Shown here piece by piece: positions 8,593 through 17,739 of a stretch of DNA of 37,484 nt. The stretch covers positions 8,811-46,294 of the forward strand of contig NZ_LJGU01000108.1 of assembly GCF_001751245.1 (NCBI RefSeq), written 5' to 3'. The position numbers and the translations under genes are program-made. Origin of the DNA: Streptomyces oceani. Its GTDB lineage: Bacteria; Actinomycetota; Actinomycetes; Streptomycetales; Streptomycetaceae. The notes below the pieces were generated by a model, which saw nothing but the letters and a program-made list of their open reading frames with translations, had not been told where the DNA came from and ran no database searches. Position 1 is the stretch's first letter; each line of letters begins with the position of its first letter.

Positions 8593-10421
8593 CTGTGGTC
8601 GCCCCCGGGAGTACCGGCATCGTCATCGGTGCCGGCGGTGTCAGTCGTGTCGGTCGTGTCCGTGGTGTCCGGGCGATCGTCCGGGTCGGTCGGGTCGGTC
8701 GGGTCAGCCGGGTCGGTCGGGTCGGCCGGGTCGGTCGGGTCAGCCGGGTCGGTCGTGCCGTCACCGGCCGTCGGTTCGGCCGCGTCACCGCCACCGGTCC
8801 CCGTCACCACGTCCTCGCGCGCCATCGCCGCGGTGAGCAGCGCCTCCTGCTCGGCGCGCGGTCCGTTGGCCGCGTCGCGGTGGAACTCGCCGGTCAACCG
8901 GCCCTCGCAGAGCACCAGCACGCGGTCACACATGCCGATCAGCTCGGGGAGTTCGGAGGAGACGGCGAGGATTCCGGTGCCCTGCCGGGCGAGCCGGTCC
9001 ATCAGTTCGTGGATCTCGGCCTTCGCGCCGACGTCGATGCCACGTGTCGGCTCGTCCATCAGCAGCAGGCTCGGCCGTGCCAGCAGGCACTTGGCGAGCA
9101 CCACCTTCTGCTGGTTGCCACCGGACAGCGTGTCGACGTTCGCGTTCAACGAGGGCGCCTTCACCCGCAGGCCGTCCACCTGCTCGGCCACCGCCTCCCG
9201 TTCCCGTCGCCGGTCAACGGTGTGCCAGGGCCGCCGGTAGCGGTCCAGGGAGGCCAGTGAGGTGTTGAACCGCACGGTGTTCGCCAGCACCAGCGACTGC
9301 GCCTTACGGTCCTCCGCGACCAGCGCCATCCCCTTCCGCAGGGCGTGCTTGGGGCTGCGCGGTCGGTACGGCTGCCCGTCCAGGGTGACGCTTCCGCCGA
9401 CCCGGCCGGCCCCGTACGCGCCGAACAGCGCCTGCAGCACCTCACTGCGACCCGCGCCCATCAGCCCGGCCAGGCCCACGATCTCGCCGGCCCGTACGCT
9501 CAGGTCGATGCCGTGCAGCCGGCTGCCGCCCTCCGGCACGCAGCTCAGCCCGGACACCTCCAGCCGCACCGGCCCCTCGCTGCGCTGCTCGCCGCCGCGT
9601 GGGTACAGCTCGTCCATGGTGCGGCCCACCATGAGTCGTACCAGCTCCGAGCGGTCGGTGTCCGCCATGGCCCGCTCGCCGACGTACTCGCCGTCCCGGA
9701 GCACGGTGACGGAGTCGGCTATCTCCTCCAACTCCTCAAGCCGGTGCGAGATGTAGACGACGCCGACGCCGTCCGCGGTGAGGTCCCGGATGACCTCGAA
9801 GAGGCGGCGCACCTCCGCGTCCGCGAGCGCTGAAGTCGGCTCGTCCATGACAAGCAGCCTGACGTCGAGGTTCAGTGCCTTCGCGACCTCGATCAGCTGT
9901 TGTTCGGCTATCCGACAGTGCTTGACCGGCCGCCGTGGCGGCACCTCCAGACCCAGCCGGGTCAGTAGTTCGGCGGCCCGGCGGTCCATCGCCCTGTAGT
10001 CCACCGTGCCGCGCGGGGTGCGGGGCTCACGCCCGAGGAAGATGTTCTCGGCCGCGGTCAGCTCCGGGACGAGGTTGAGTTCCTGGTGGATCATGCCGAT
10101 CCCGAGCGCCTGGGCGGCCTTCGGAGAGTGGATCGTGACCGGCACGCCGTCGCACTCGATGGTGCCCTCGTAGTCGGTGTGTACGCCGGCGAGGATGCTC
10201 ATCAGGGTGGACTTGCCGGCGCCGTTCTCGCCGAGCAGGGCCACCACCTCGCCGGCGTGCACGGTGAGGCGCGCGCCCCTGAGGGCCCGCACGCCGGGGA
10301 AGCTCTTGGCGATGGCGCGCATCGCGAGCAACGGGCCGGCGTGCGGGCCGGGACGTGTCCGGCGGCCGGTGGCCGCGCCCCCTTCCACCGCGCGGCCGGT
10401 GGCCGCGCGGCGGGCTGTCAT
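8589..10421 (-). CDS. CUT2 sugar ABC transporter, double ATP-binding protein (RbsA-like) with repeat tail
   Basis: 610 aa with two ABC domains. Domain 1: Walker A GENGAGKS (64-71), a degenerate signature region (HCRIAEQQ, 168-175), Walker B LLVMDEPTS (189-197) and ISHRLEE. Domain 2: degenerate Walker A GLMGAGRS (319-326, Arg for the catalytic Lys, usual for RbsA-type second domains), an intact LSGGNQQKV signature (432-440), Walker B LLLMDEPTRGIDVG (452-464). It energises the RbsC-like permease. Residues about 540-610 form a tail absent from typical RbsA proteins (about 500 aa), made of Asp-Pro-Thr/Ala and Thr-Asp-Thr repeats encoded by a 9-bp minisatellite. The first ~30 residues are also Arg/Gly-rich extension. 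Start and stop both sit in ATGA overlaps with the isomerase and permease genes. Confidence 0.92.
   Translation of the reverse strand: MTARRAATGRAVEGGAATGRRTRPGPHAGPLLAMRAIAKSFPGVRALRGARLTVHAGEVVALLGENGAGKSTLMSILAGVHTDYEGTIECDGVPVTIHSPKAAQALGIGMIHQELNLVPELTAAENIFLGREPRTPRGTVDYRAMDRRAAELLTRLGLEVPPRRPVKHCRIAEQQLIEVAKALNLDVRLLVMDEPTSALADAEVRRLFEVIRDLTADGVGVVYISHRLEELEEIADSVTVLRDGEYVGERAMADTDRSELVRLMVGRTMDELYPRGGEQRSEGPVRLEVSGLSCVPEGGSRLHGIDLSVRAGEIVGLAGLMGAGRSEVLQALFGAYGAGRVGGSVTLDGQPYRPRSPKHALRKGMALVAEDRKAQSLVLANTVRFNTSLASLDRYRRPWHTVDRRREREAVAEQVDGLRVKAPSLNANVDTLSGGNQQKVVLAKCLLARPSLLLMDEPTRGIDVGAKAEIHELMDRLARQGTGILAVSSELPELIGMCDRVLVLCEGRLTGEFHRDAANGPRAEQEALLTAAMAREDVVTGTGGGDAAEPTAGDGTTDPADPTDPADPTDPADPTDPTDPDDRPDTTDTTDTTDTAGTDDDAGTPGGDHR
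8683..8754. repeat. 9-bp minisatellite, eight units, inside the RbsA-like gene
   Basis: Eight consecutive 9-nt units of consensus GGGTCRGYC run from 8683 to 8754: five GGGTCGGTC, two GGGTCAGCC and one GGGTCGGCC. On the coding (minus) strand each unit encodes Asp-Pro-Thr or Asp-Pro-Ala. A second, looser 9-nt repeat (GTGTCNGTC-like, about 8638-8670) follows and encodes Thr-Asp-Thr units. Unit length is a multiple of three, so copy-number change would not break the frame. Confidence 0.9.
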
Positions 10422-11836
10422 ACGGCGTCCCCGAAGCCGTCGTAGCGGATGCCGAGCTGCCGGCAGACGGCCCGGAGTTCGGCGACGTAGTCACCCGGCA
10501 CGGCGTGGATGTGGTTCGAGCCGAACCTGCTCAGGAACTCCTCCGCGGTGCAGTTCAGCGAGGCGAAGGCATGCGGCCACATCCAGCTGCTGGCCTCCAT
10601 CATCTGCTTGTTGGTGGCCTCGTCGTACGTCCTGAACCCGCCCCGCATGACGTGCATCCGGTATTCCGAGTCCTGCCGGGTGAGCCGCGCGAAGGTCATC
10701 TCGCCCGGGGCGGCGAGGTGGTGCACGGACGCGCCACCCGCCGGGAAGTAGAAGTCCTCCGGATAGAGGTTGACGTGCCGCAGGTTCTCCGCCGGGTCAC
10801 TGGAGCGCGCGGCGTACCAGGTGGCGTGCTGGCCGGAGTTGCACAGGTCCCAGACGTCCTTGTCGGCGTGGTAGTGCCGTACGTCGGCGAACAGCACCGG
10901 ATCGCCGGACAGCAGCTTCAGCAGCTGCATGGTCAGGGCCGCGTCCATGTCCGCCTCGGTGGAGGTGACATGGGTCTCCTTCGGGCCCTCCCAGTCGTAG
11001 GGGTCGTTGAGGAACGCCTCGGCGACGTCCATCGTGCAGAAGTTGGCGGTCAGCTCGGGCTGGCCCTTGATACCGGAGAAGTCGAGGTTCCACTCGTCGA
11101 TCAGCTCACGCATCGCGTAGTACGAGCGGATCTGCCGCTCCAGCAGCTCGGGCGTGAGGATGCCGCCGTCGTAGTGCACCCCGGCGGCGTGCTTCTCCAG
11201 CCAGGCGCGGGCGGCGCTGACCCTGGTCTGGTCGGCGTGCTCGCTGCGGCGTACGACCTCCCACTGGTCGATCTCCTCGACATCCACGCCGAAGGTCCGC
11301 ATCCACTGGTCGGTGTTCGCGGTGGCGGTGTACATGCCCATGGGCCGGCCGCCGATCCGGCCGAACGTCGAGCCGCGCAGGCCCTGTACGGCGGCGCCGG
11401 CCCGTACCTTCGCGAGGATGCGCTGCTGCACCTCGGGATCGTCCAGGTCACCCCAGGCACGCTCGTGGGTGCGGCCTATCTGGTCCAGGGCGCCGCCGCC
11501 GGCCAGCATGCCGACCATGCCGGGGAACTTCGGGTCGATGTTGGCCACCAGCAGCAGCGGACCCGGGGTGGCGTCCGCGGCCAGCGCGGTGAAGTGCGGG
11601 AACGTCCACACCGAGTGGTGCAGGATCGTGATGTCCGGATGCTGGTCGGCCACCCAGCGGGCCTGCGAGGTCGCGAGGGCGTTGCTGCTGACGTGCTCGG
11701 GAGCGGTGACGACCTCGTGTCCGGCGTCCCGCAGCACGGTCGCGAGCTGGTTCGCGGCTCGGTCGACGTGCTCGGTGACGTCGCGCCGGACGTAGTCCCG
11801 GCCGTCCGAGATGGGCAGCAGGCCGATCTTGGCCAT
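10418..11836 (-). CDS. L-fucose/L-arabinose isomerase family protein (candidate D-arabinose isomerase)
   Basis: 472 aa. Metal-dependent aldose-ketose isomerase fold shared by FucI and AraA. Supportive segments: ILHHSVWTFPHF, LLVANIDPKFPGMVGMLA, RGSTFGRIGGRPMGMYTA, GIKGQPELTANFCTMD (Glu261 a candidate metal ligand), THVTSTEADMDAALTMQLLKLL (Glu294/Asp296 region) and FGSNHIHAVPGDY (438-450, His442/His444). In known fucose isomerases a Glu, an Asp and a His bind Mn2+; matching these residues is inference from motif position. FucI-type enzymes convert L-fucose to L-fuculose and also D-arabinose to D-ribulose. GGAGG lies 7 nt before the ATG at 11836. The stop overlaps the ATPase start (ATGA). A 76-bp gap separates it from the upstream permease, with no terminator seen, so I place it in the same operon. 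Confidence 0.88.
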   Translation of the reverse strand: MAKIGLLPISDGRDYVRRDVTEHVDRAANQLATVLRDAGHEVVTAPEHVSSNALATSQARWVADQHPDITILHHSVWTFPHFTALAADATPGPLLLVANIDPKFPGMVGMLAGGGALDQIGRTHERAWGDLDDPEVQQRILAKVRAGAAVQGLRGSTFGRIGGRPMGMYTATANTDQWMRTFGVDVEEIDQWEVVRRSEHADQTRVSAARAWLEKHAAGVHYDGGILTPELLERQIRSYYAMRELIDEWNLDFSGIKGQPELTANFCTMDVAEAFLNDPYDWEGPKETHVTSTEADMDAALTMQLLKLLSGDPVLFADVRHYHADKDVWDLCNSGQHATWYAARSSDPAENLRHVNLYPEDFYFPAGGASVHHLAAPGEMTFARLTRQDSEYRMHVMRGGFRTYDEATNKQMMEASSWMWPHAFASLNCTAEEFLSRFGSNHIHAVPGDYVAELRAVCRQLGIRYDGFGDAV

Positions 11837-11912
11837 GGGGGGTCCTCCAGTGTGTCGTGCGTCTTGGCTGGCGTGCGGGTGCGACGGGTGAGCGGACTGT
11901 CGGGTCGCCGGG

Positions 11913-12776
11913 TTACTTGAGCCCGGAGGTCTTGATGGACTCGGTGATCTGTCGTTGGAAGGTGAAGAAGAGGACCAGCATCGGCAGCGCGGCCACCGCG
12001 GCGGCCGCCAGGATGTAGTTCCAGTTGGCGCCGTACTGCTGCTGGAAGGAAGCCATACCCACCTGGACCACCGTCAGGTCCGGATCGGTAGCGACGATCT
12101 GCGGCCAGATGAAGGAGTTCCAGTTGGCCAGGAAGAAGAACACCGCGAGCGCCGAGAGGATCGGCCGGGACAGCGGCAGCACGATGTTCCAGTAGACCCG
12201 CCAGTAGCCGCAGCCGTCGACGATCGCGGCCTCCTCCAACTCCCTTGGGATGCCCAGGTAGAACTGGCGCAGCAGGAAGATGCCGAAGGCGTTGAAGATG
12301 GCGGGGATGATCAGGCCCGCGTAGCTGTCCAGCATGCCCAACTGGCGCACCACCAGGAACAGGGGAATCAGCACCACCGGCGGTGTGACCAGCAGCGTGC
12401 CGAAGATCGCCATGAAGATCGGCTCGCGCCCGGGAAACCGCAGCCGGGCCAGGGCGTACGCGGCCATCGAGTGCAGCAGCAGCGACACCAGCGTGATGGT
12501 GGCGGAGACGAAGAAGCTGTTCCACAGGAACTTCATGAACGGCACTTCGGTGAAGACGTACACGAAGTTCTGGACGGTGATCTCGCTGGGGATCAGCTTG
12601 CCGTCGTTGACGGTGGCCCGGGTCTTGAAGGAGGCCGAGACCATCCACAGGATCGGGAAGGCCGCCACGGCGGCCAGCACCACGCACAGCGCGGTCAGTA
12701 CGGTGCGCGGGCTGCGCAGCCGTCTGCTCAGCGGCATCCGGTTGTGCTGCGGGGAGCGCAGTTCACTGGTCGCCAT
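11913..12776 (-). CDS. CUT1 sugar ABC transporter permease (MalG-like)
   Basis: 287 aa with six predicted helices. The MalG-type coupling motif is clear: IPRELEEAAIVDGCGYWRVYWNIVLPLSRP (EAA-x3-G). The N-terminal segment FPILWMVSASFKT and the C-terminal end RQITESIKTSGLK are typical of this subunit. It pairs with the MalF-like permease encoded just upstream. The ATG at 12776 is preferred over the in-frame GTG at 12791 because GGAGG sits 7 nt before the ATG; with this start it overlaps the upstream gene by 14 nt. No CUT1-type ATPase gene is present, so the transporter probably borrows a shared ATPase such as MsiK, as known for Streptomyces oligosaccharide importers. Confidence 0.92.
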   Translation of the reverse strand: MATSELRSPQHNRMPLSRRLRSPRTVLTALCVVLAAVAAFPILWMVSASFKTRATVNDGKLIPSEITVQNFVYVFTEVPFMKFLWNSFFVSATITLVSLLLHSMAAYALARLRFPGREPIFMAIFGTLLVTPPVVLIPLFLVVRQLGMLDSYAGLIIPAIFNAFGIFLLRQFYLGIPRELEEAAIVDGCGYWRVYWNIVLPLSRPILSALAVFFFLANWNSFIWPQIVATDPDLTVVQVGMASFQQQYGANWNYILAAAAVAALPMLVLFFTFQRQITESIKTSGLK

Positions 12777-13731
12777 CGTCGAACCTCCCACCCTTGGTGG
12801 CCTTGAACACCACCGCGGAGCACAGCACCATGATCAGTACCAGGAAGGAGCCCATCGCCGCCGCGTAGCCGTACTCGCCGAACATGAACGCCTGTTGGTA
12901 GATATAGAAGATCGCCAGCGAGGTGCCGTTGGCCGGCCCGCCGCTGGTGAGCACGAAGATGACCTCGATCCCGCCGGTGATCGCCGCGACGGTGGACATC
13001 AGCAGCACGAAGAAGCTGGTCGGGCGCAGCAGCGGCCAGGTGATGGTGCGGAAGGTGGTCCAGGGCCCGGCGCCGTCGATACGGGCCGCCTCGTAGTACT
13101 CCTGGGGGATCTCCTGGAGCCCCGCCAGGAAAATGATCATGTAGTACCCCATCATGACCCAGACCATGATGGCGATGACGGAGGCGAGCGCGAGGCTGGG
13201 TTCCCCGAGCCACGCCTTCCCCTCCAGCCCGGCCGCGCGCAGGGCCTTGTTCACCACGCCGTTCTGGGTGTCCAGCATGAACTGCCACAGCAGGCCGACG
13301 ACCACCAGGCTGATGACGTACGGCATGAAGAAGAGCGTGCGGTAGATGCCGGTGCCGGGAAGCTTCTGCTTCATCAGCAGCCCCAGGCCGAGGCTCACGA
13401 TGAACAGCGTGGGCACCAGCACCACCACGTAGATCCCGGTGACCTTCAGCGAGTCCCAGAAGAGCGGATCGGACATCATCCGCTCGTAGTTGCCCAGGCC
13501 CACCCACTCGTAGCTGCCGAAGCCGCTGATCTGGAAGAAGCCGAGCCCGATGGACAGCAGCATCGGGATCACGACGAAGGTCAGCAGCCCGATTCCGTCC
13601 GGGAGCAGGAACAGCGCGGCGGCGATCCGCTCCCGCTTCTTGCGGCTCATGCCCGTACGACCCGAGGGGCCGCCGGTGGACTGCCCGGACGGCGTGTCCT
13701 GTTGGCGTTCCGGCGTGGCGACGCTGCTCAT
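12763..13731 (-). CDS. CUT1 sugar ABC transporter permease (MalF/UgpA-like)
   Basis: 322 aa. A hydrophilic 35-residue N-terminus is followed by ALFLLPDGIGLLTFVVIPMLLSI and further helices. The EAA coupling loop is IPQEYYEAARIDGAGPWTTFRTITWPLLRP, and FVLTSGGPANGTSLAIFYIYQQAF is characteristic of this permease type. It forms a heterodimer with the MalG-like subunit. ATG at 13731 overlaps the binding-protein stop as ATGA, indicating coupled translation. Confidence 0.93.
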   Translation of the reverse strand: MSSVATPERQQDTPSGQSTGGPSGRTGMSRKKRERIAAALFLLPDGIGLLTFVVIPMLLSIGLGFFQISGFGSYEWVGLGNYERMMSDPLFWDSLKVTGIYVVVLVPTLFIVSLGLGLLMKQKLPGTGIYRTLFFMPYVISLVVVGLLWQFMLDTQNGVVNKALRAAGLEGKAWLGEPSLALASVIAIMVWVMMGYYMIIFLAGLQEIPQEYYEAARIDGAGPWTTFRTITWPLLRPTSFFVLLMSTVAAITGGIEVIFVLTSGGPANGTSLAIFYIYQQAFMFGEYGYAAAMGSFLVLIMVLCSAVVFKATKGGRFDDGDQ

Positions 13732-15059
13732 ACCAGATCCGCCCCCTTGTAGCTCTTGAGATACGCCTCGATGGACTGGTCCGCCCGGTCGACCGCGCCC
13801 GACACCCCGTCGCCGCCGAGCATGGTGCCCTGGATGGCGTCCGAGATGGCCTTGTAGACGGCCGGGGGATAGCGCGGTTCGGCACGTCCGGCGGGATAGA
13901 TCTCGTCCTTGAACTTCTTCATGACCGGCGAGTCGTAGCCACCCTGTTCGATGCCGAGCTCCAGGGCCGTCCTGCGCGGGGCGATGTCCGTCTTGGCCTT
14001 GACGCACCAGTCGGTCATCCGCTGGATGGAGTGCTTCTCCATGGAGCCGATGGCCCAGGCGATGAACTCCGCCGCGCCGTCCGGGTCACGTCCCTGCGTG
14101 TTCGCGCCGAAGGTCCAGCCGCCGAGCCCCGTGGTGTACGAACCGCCGGACGGCACCGGGAGCTTGAAGACGCCGTACTCGAAATCGGGAGCGTAGGAGT
14201 TGAAGCTGGCCACCTGCCAGATGCCCTGCTGCCACATGCCGACGTTGCCGGCCTTGAAACCGCTGATGACGTCGTTGGCCGCGGGTGGCGTGGTGGGCGC
14301 GATACCGTGCCGCACCGCGTCCTGCCACAAGCCGAGCGCCTGCCGGGCCGCCTTGGAGTCGAAGGCGCTGTTGCCCTCCTTGTCCAGCACCTCACCGCCG
14401 CCCTGCCACATGAAGGGGTACCAGGTGAAGTTCTGGTAGTAACCGGGCTTCGTCTCGAACACCAGCCCGGCCCGGGTCGGGCTGCGCAGCTTGTCTCCCG
14501 CGTCCAGCGTCGCGTCCCAGGTGGTGGGGATGTCCCCCTCGGAGAGCCCGGCCCTCTCCCACGCCTTGACGTCGTAGAAGATCGCCAGCGGCTCGATCTC
14601 CATCGGCAGCGCGTACACCCGGCCGTCGATCGTCCGGCTCTCCAGCGAGTCCCCGAAGTCCTCGATCACCTCGGGCTTCAGGTGGTCGGTGAGGTCCTTG
14701 AGGATCCCGCCGTTGGCGTAGCGCAGGAAGTCGCCGGGGCTGACCATGAAGATGTCCGGACCGGTGCCCGCGGCGAAGGCGGTGGGCAGCTTGGCACCGT
14801 TCAGATAGATCGGCTGGGGTATGTAGGTCAGCTCGATCTGGGTCTTGTGGGTCTTGTTCCACTCGTCGACCATGGCGACGAACCAGTCGCTCTGTGCCTG
14901 GACCGCCGGGTCGGGGGAGTTCTGCGGACCGTAGAAGTTCCAGAACCGCAGCGGTCCGTCGTCGCCCTTGGCGGTGCCGCATCCGCTGAGCGCGACGCTC
15001 CCCGCCGCCGCGCCCGCGGCGCCGGCCGCGAGAAGGCTCCGCCTGCTGACGTCTCTCAT
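13728..15059 (-). CDS. CUT1 sugar-binding lipoprotein (extracellular solute-binding protein family 1)
   Basis: 443 aa. The signal sequence has an SRRSLL twin-arginine-like start (Arg6-Arg7) and lipobox ALSGC (Cys27), so it is likely a Tat-exported lipoprotein. The body matches family 1 solute-binding proteins: LRFWNFYGPQNSPDPAVQ, PTAFAAGTGPDIFMVSPGDFLRYANGGILKDLTDHL, ALPMEIEPLAIFYDVKAWERAG, FKAGNVGMWQQGIWQVA and the aromatic-rich cleft expected for an oligosaccharide. A ribosome binding site (GGAG, 8 nt before ATG at 15059) overlaps the stop of the GH172 gene 11 nt upstream. It would feed the two permeases encoded next. The ligand is unknown; the partner glycosidase suggests a short furanoside oligosaccharide. 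Confidence 0.92.
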   Translation of the reverse strand: MRDVSRRSLLAAGAAGAAAGSVALSGCGTAKGDDGPLRFWNFYGPQNSPDPAVQAQSDWFVAMVDEWNKTHKTQIELTYIPQPIYLNGAKLPTAFAAGTGPDIFMVSPGDFLRYANGGILKDLTDHLKPEVIEDFGDSLESRTIDGRVYALPMEIEPLAIFYDVKAWERAGLSEGDIPTTWDATLDAGDKLRSPTRAGLVFETKPGYYQNFTWYPFMWQGGGEVLDKEGNSAFDSKAARQALGLWQDAVRHGIAPTTPPAANDVISGFKAGNVGMWQQGIWQVASFNSYAPDFEYGVFKLPVPSGGSYTTGLGGWTFGANTQGRDPDGAAEFIAWAIGSMEKHSIQRMTDWCVKAKTDIAPRRTALELGIEQGGYDSPVMKKFKDEIYPAGRAEPRYPPAVYKAISDAIQGTMLGGDGVSGAVDRADQSIEAYLKSYKGADLV

Positions 15060-15070
15060 GGTGCTGTCTC

Positions 15071-16150
<1,080 letters not shown>

Positions 16151-16171
16151 GGTGCGCTCACTCCATCGTTT

Positions 16172-16183
16172 GAAATCGATTTC
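16172..16183. promoter_or_regulatory. LacI-type operator O1
   Basis: Perfect 12-bp palindrome GAAATCGATTTC with a central CG, the form expected for a LacI-family operator. It lies 22 nt upstream of the GH172 start codon, inside the predicted 5' leader of the operon. Its centre is exactly 100 bp from the centre of the second operator. Confidence 0.8.
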
Positions 16184-16269
16184 TTAGCAACTCGCACAGC
16201 ACCCAACAACTTCACAAGGGTGGGAGACTGCCGAATTTACGGCCCCAACGGAGATCCGTCGATACTCCG

Positions 16270-16298
16270 TTGAAATCCATTTCACGCGAACGTAGAGT
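16270..16298 (+). promoter_or_regulatory. Promoter of the lacI-family gene
   Basis: TTGAAA (16270-16275), a 17-nt spacer and TAGAGT (16293-16298). Transcription would start near 16305, giving a leader of about 34 nt with the Shine-Dalgarno GAAGGAG at 16328-16334. The -35 box lies inside operator O2, so the repressor probably controls itself. Confidence 0.65.
16271..16284. promoter_or_regulatory. LacI-type operator O2
   Basis: TGAAATCCATTTCA, six-base arms in perfect inverted repeat around a CC centre; ten of twelve core bases match the O1 palindrome with two changes at or beside the centre at most. It covers the predicted +1 of the sugar operon (about 16282) and the -35 box of the lacI promoter, so one bound repressor would shut both promoters. 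Confidence 0.8.
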
Positions 16299-16317
16299 TC
16301 CCCCGGAGCGGTGTCAA
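16289..16317 (-). promoter_or_regulatory. Main promoter of the GH172 sugar operon
   Basis: On the minus strand: TTGACA (16317-16312), a 17-nt spacer, TACGTT (16294-16289). This is a near-consensus vegetative promoter. Transcription should start near 16282, within operator O2, giving a leader of about 130 nt that also carries O1. Confidence 0.75.
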
Positions 16318-16338
16318 GAGGTCGCGTGAAGGAGTCCG

Positions 16339-17346
16339 GTGGCAACGATCAGCGATGTGGCACGGGCCGCCGGGGTGTCCCCCGCGACGGTGTCACGAGT
16401 GTTCAACGGAGGCCGGGTCAGCGCTGAGCGCACCGAACGGGTCCGGCGGGTCGCGGCGGAACTCGACTTCTCCCCCAACCGGGTCGCGCGTTCCCTGCGC
16501 ACCCAACGTGCCAGCGTGATCGGGCTGGTGATCCCGGACATCGAGAACCCGTTCTTCACCGCGCTCGCCCGAGGCGTCGAGGACGCCTCCCAACGCACCA
16601 ACCTCTCGGTGGTGTTGTGCAACACCGACGAGGACGTCGAGAAGGAGGCGCGCTACCTCGAGGTCGCCCTCGCCGAGCAGATGGCCGGCGTCATCGTGGC
16701 CGCCGCCTCCCGCCGCCGCTCGGACTTCTCCGCCCTCGCCGAGCGCGGCATGCCGGTGGTGGCGGTCGACCGGCGGCCACGCGCGGCGATGGTGGACGCC
16801 GCCATGGTCGACAACCAGCACGGCAGCGAGGAGGCCACCGCTCACCTGCTGGAGCGCGGCTACGAACGGGTCGCCTGCATCACCGGCCCGGCCGGCGCCT
16901 CCACCTCGGAGGAACGCCTCGCCGGCTACCGCGCCGCGATGCGCGAGGCCGGCCGGCCCGACGACTGGATTCGGGCCCACATCCGGCACGCCGACTTCCG
17001 CGTCGAGGGCGGCCACGGCGCGATGAGGGAACTGCTCGCCCTGCGCACCCCGCCGGACGCGGTCTTCGCCACGAACAACCTGATGGCCGTCGGCGCCCTG
17101 CGCGCCCTGCGGGAGGCCGGCGTGGAGCCGCCCGGCTTCGGTGTCCTGTCCTTCGGCGACGTCCCCTGGGCCTCGCTCGTACGCCCGCCGCTGAGCACGG
17201 TGCAACTGCCCGCGTACGACCTGGGGGTGGCCGCAGCCGGCCTGCTGCAGGAGCGGATCGCGGGGACCGACAAGCCACTGCAGACCGTGGTGCTGCGCAC
17301 CGCCCTGCACCCGCGCACGAGCACGGCGGGCCCAGACGGGGAGTAG
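16339..17346 (+). CDS. LacI-family transcriptional repressor of the sugar operon
   Basis: 335 aa. N-terminal helix-turn-helix ATISDVARAAGVSPATVSRVFNG (2-24) and hinge helix region PNRVARSLRTQR are textbook LacI. The effector domain follows: VIGLVIPDIENPFFTALARGVED, VDNQHGSEEATAHLLERGYERVACITG, PDAVFATNNLMAVGALRALREAG and the C-terminal LRTALHPRTST. The GTG at 16339 has GAAGGAG just upstream and brings the HTH to the very N-terminus, as usual. Divergent from the operon it most likely represses, with two matching palindromes in between. The inducer is probably the imported sugar or a catabolite; not determinable here. Confidence 0.93.
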   Translation: MATISDVARAAGVSPATVSRVFNGGRVSAERTERVRRVAAELDFSPNRVARSLRTQRASVIGLVIPDIENPFFTALARGVEDASQRTNLSVVLCNTDEDVEKEARYLEVALAEQMAGVIVAAASRRRSDFSALAERGMPVVAVDRRPRAAMVDAAMVDNQHGSEEATAHLLERGYERVACITGPAGASTSEERLAGYRAAMREAGRPDDWIRAHIRHADFRVEGGHGAMRELLALRTPPDAVFATNNLMAVGALRALREAGVEPPGFGVLSFGDVPWASLVRPPLSTVQLPAYDLGVAAAGLLQERIAGTDKPLQTVVLRTALHPRTSTAGPDGE

Positions 17347-17362
17347 AGCCGACACCTCAGCT

Positions 17363-17384
17363 TTGCTACTTCTCTTGCTACTCT
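17363..17384 (+). promoter_or_regulatory. Direct repeats and -10 box of the toxin-antitoxin operon
   Basis: Two copies of TTGCTACT (17363-17370 and 17375-17382), 12 bp apart start to start. The second copy overlaps TACTCT (17379-17384), a good -10 hexamer whose start point would fall at about 17391-17392, on the GTG of the antitoxin gene. Direct repeats on one face are a plausible binding site for an RHH antitoxin repressor. Confidence 0.55.
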
Positions 17385-17391
17385 GAATGGC

Positions 17392-17739
17392 GTGCGTACA
17401 CCCCCTCCCGGCGGCAAGGACAACGACGATGTCGCCCAGAAAGTCAGCGTTTCCATGCCCTCGGAGCGCATCGCCGCGATTCGGGCACGAGCCGGCGCAC
17501 GAGGCTTCTCCGCCTACGTGAGCGCCGCGGTGGAGCGCCAGCTCCAGCGGGATCTCCTCGAGGAGCTGCTGGACCGGAGCGAAGCCGAAGCCGGACCGGC
17601 ACCGCAGGGCGTGGCGGACCGGGTGACCCAGGCTTTCCAGCGTGCGACCACGCTGGCTGACCTGGAGCGGGACGAGTCCACGGACTCCGGTGACGCCTCC
17701 GAGGAAGGGCAGTCGTGGCGCGGTCGCCAAGCAGGGTGA
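17392..17739 (+). CDS. RHH-type antitoxin of a VapBC-like toxin-antitoxin module
   Basis: 115 aa. Residues about 15-45 (VAQKVSVSMPSERIAAIRARAGARGFSAYVSAAVERQL, read in two halves) fit a ribbon-helix-helix DNA-binding domain: a short beta strand with Val-Ser-Val-Ser followed by two helices. The C-terminal half is acidic and low in hydrophobics, as expected for a toxin-binding tail. The GTG at 17392 has no Shine-Dalgarno but a -10 box at the right distance for a leaderless message. Its 3' end overlaps the PIN gene by 25 nt. The role as antitoxin is inferred from this overlap and fold; CopG-like repressor is the same idea. Confidence 0.75.
   Translation: MRTPPPGGKDNDDVAQKVSVSMPSERIAAIRARAGARGFSAYVSAAVERQLQRDLLEELLDRSEAEAGPAPQGVADRVTQAFQRATTLADLERDESTDSGDASEEGQSWRGRQAG

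Noticed and set aside
8554..9260. Plus-strand frames with Val-Gly-Ser or Gly-Arg-Val repeats
   Set aside because: They are the antisense reading of the minisatellite inside the RbsA-like gene.
10355..11920. Long plus-strand frame opposite the isomerase gene
   Set aside because: Antisense shadow; the minus strand has clear isomerase motifs and a good ribosome binding site.
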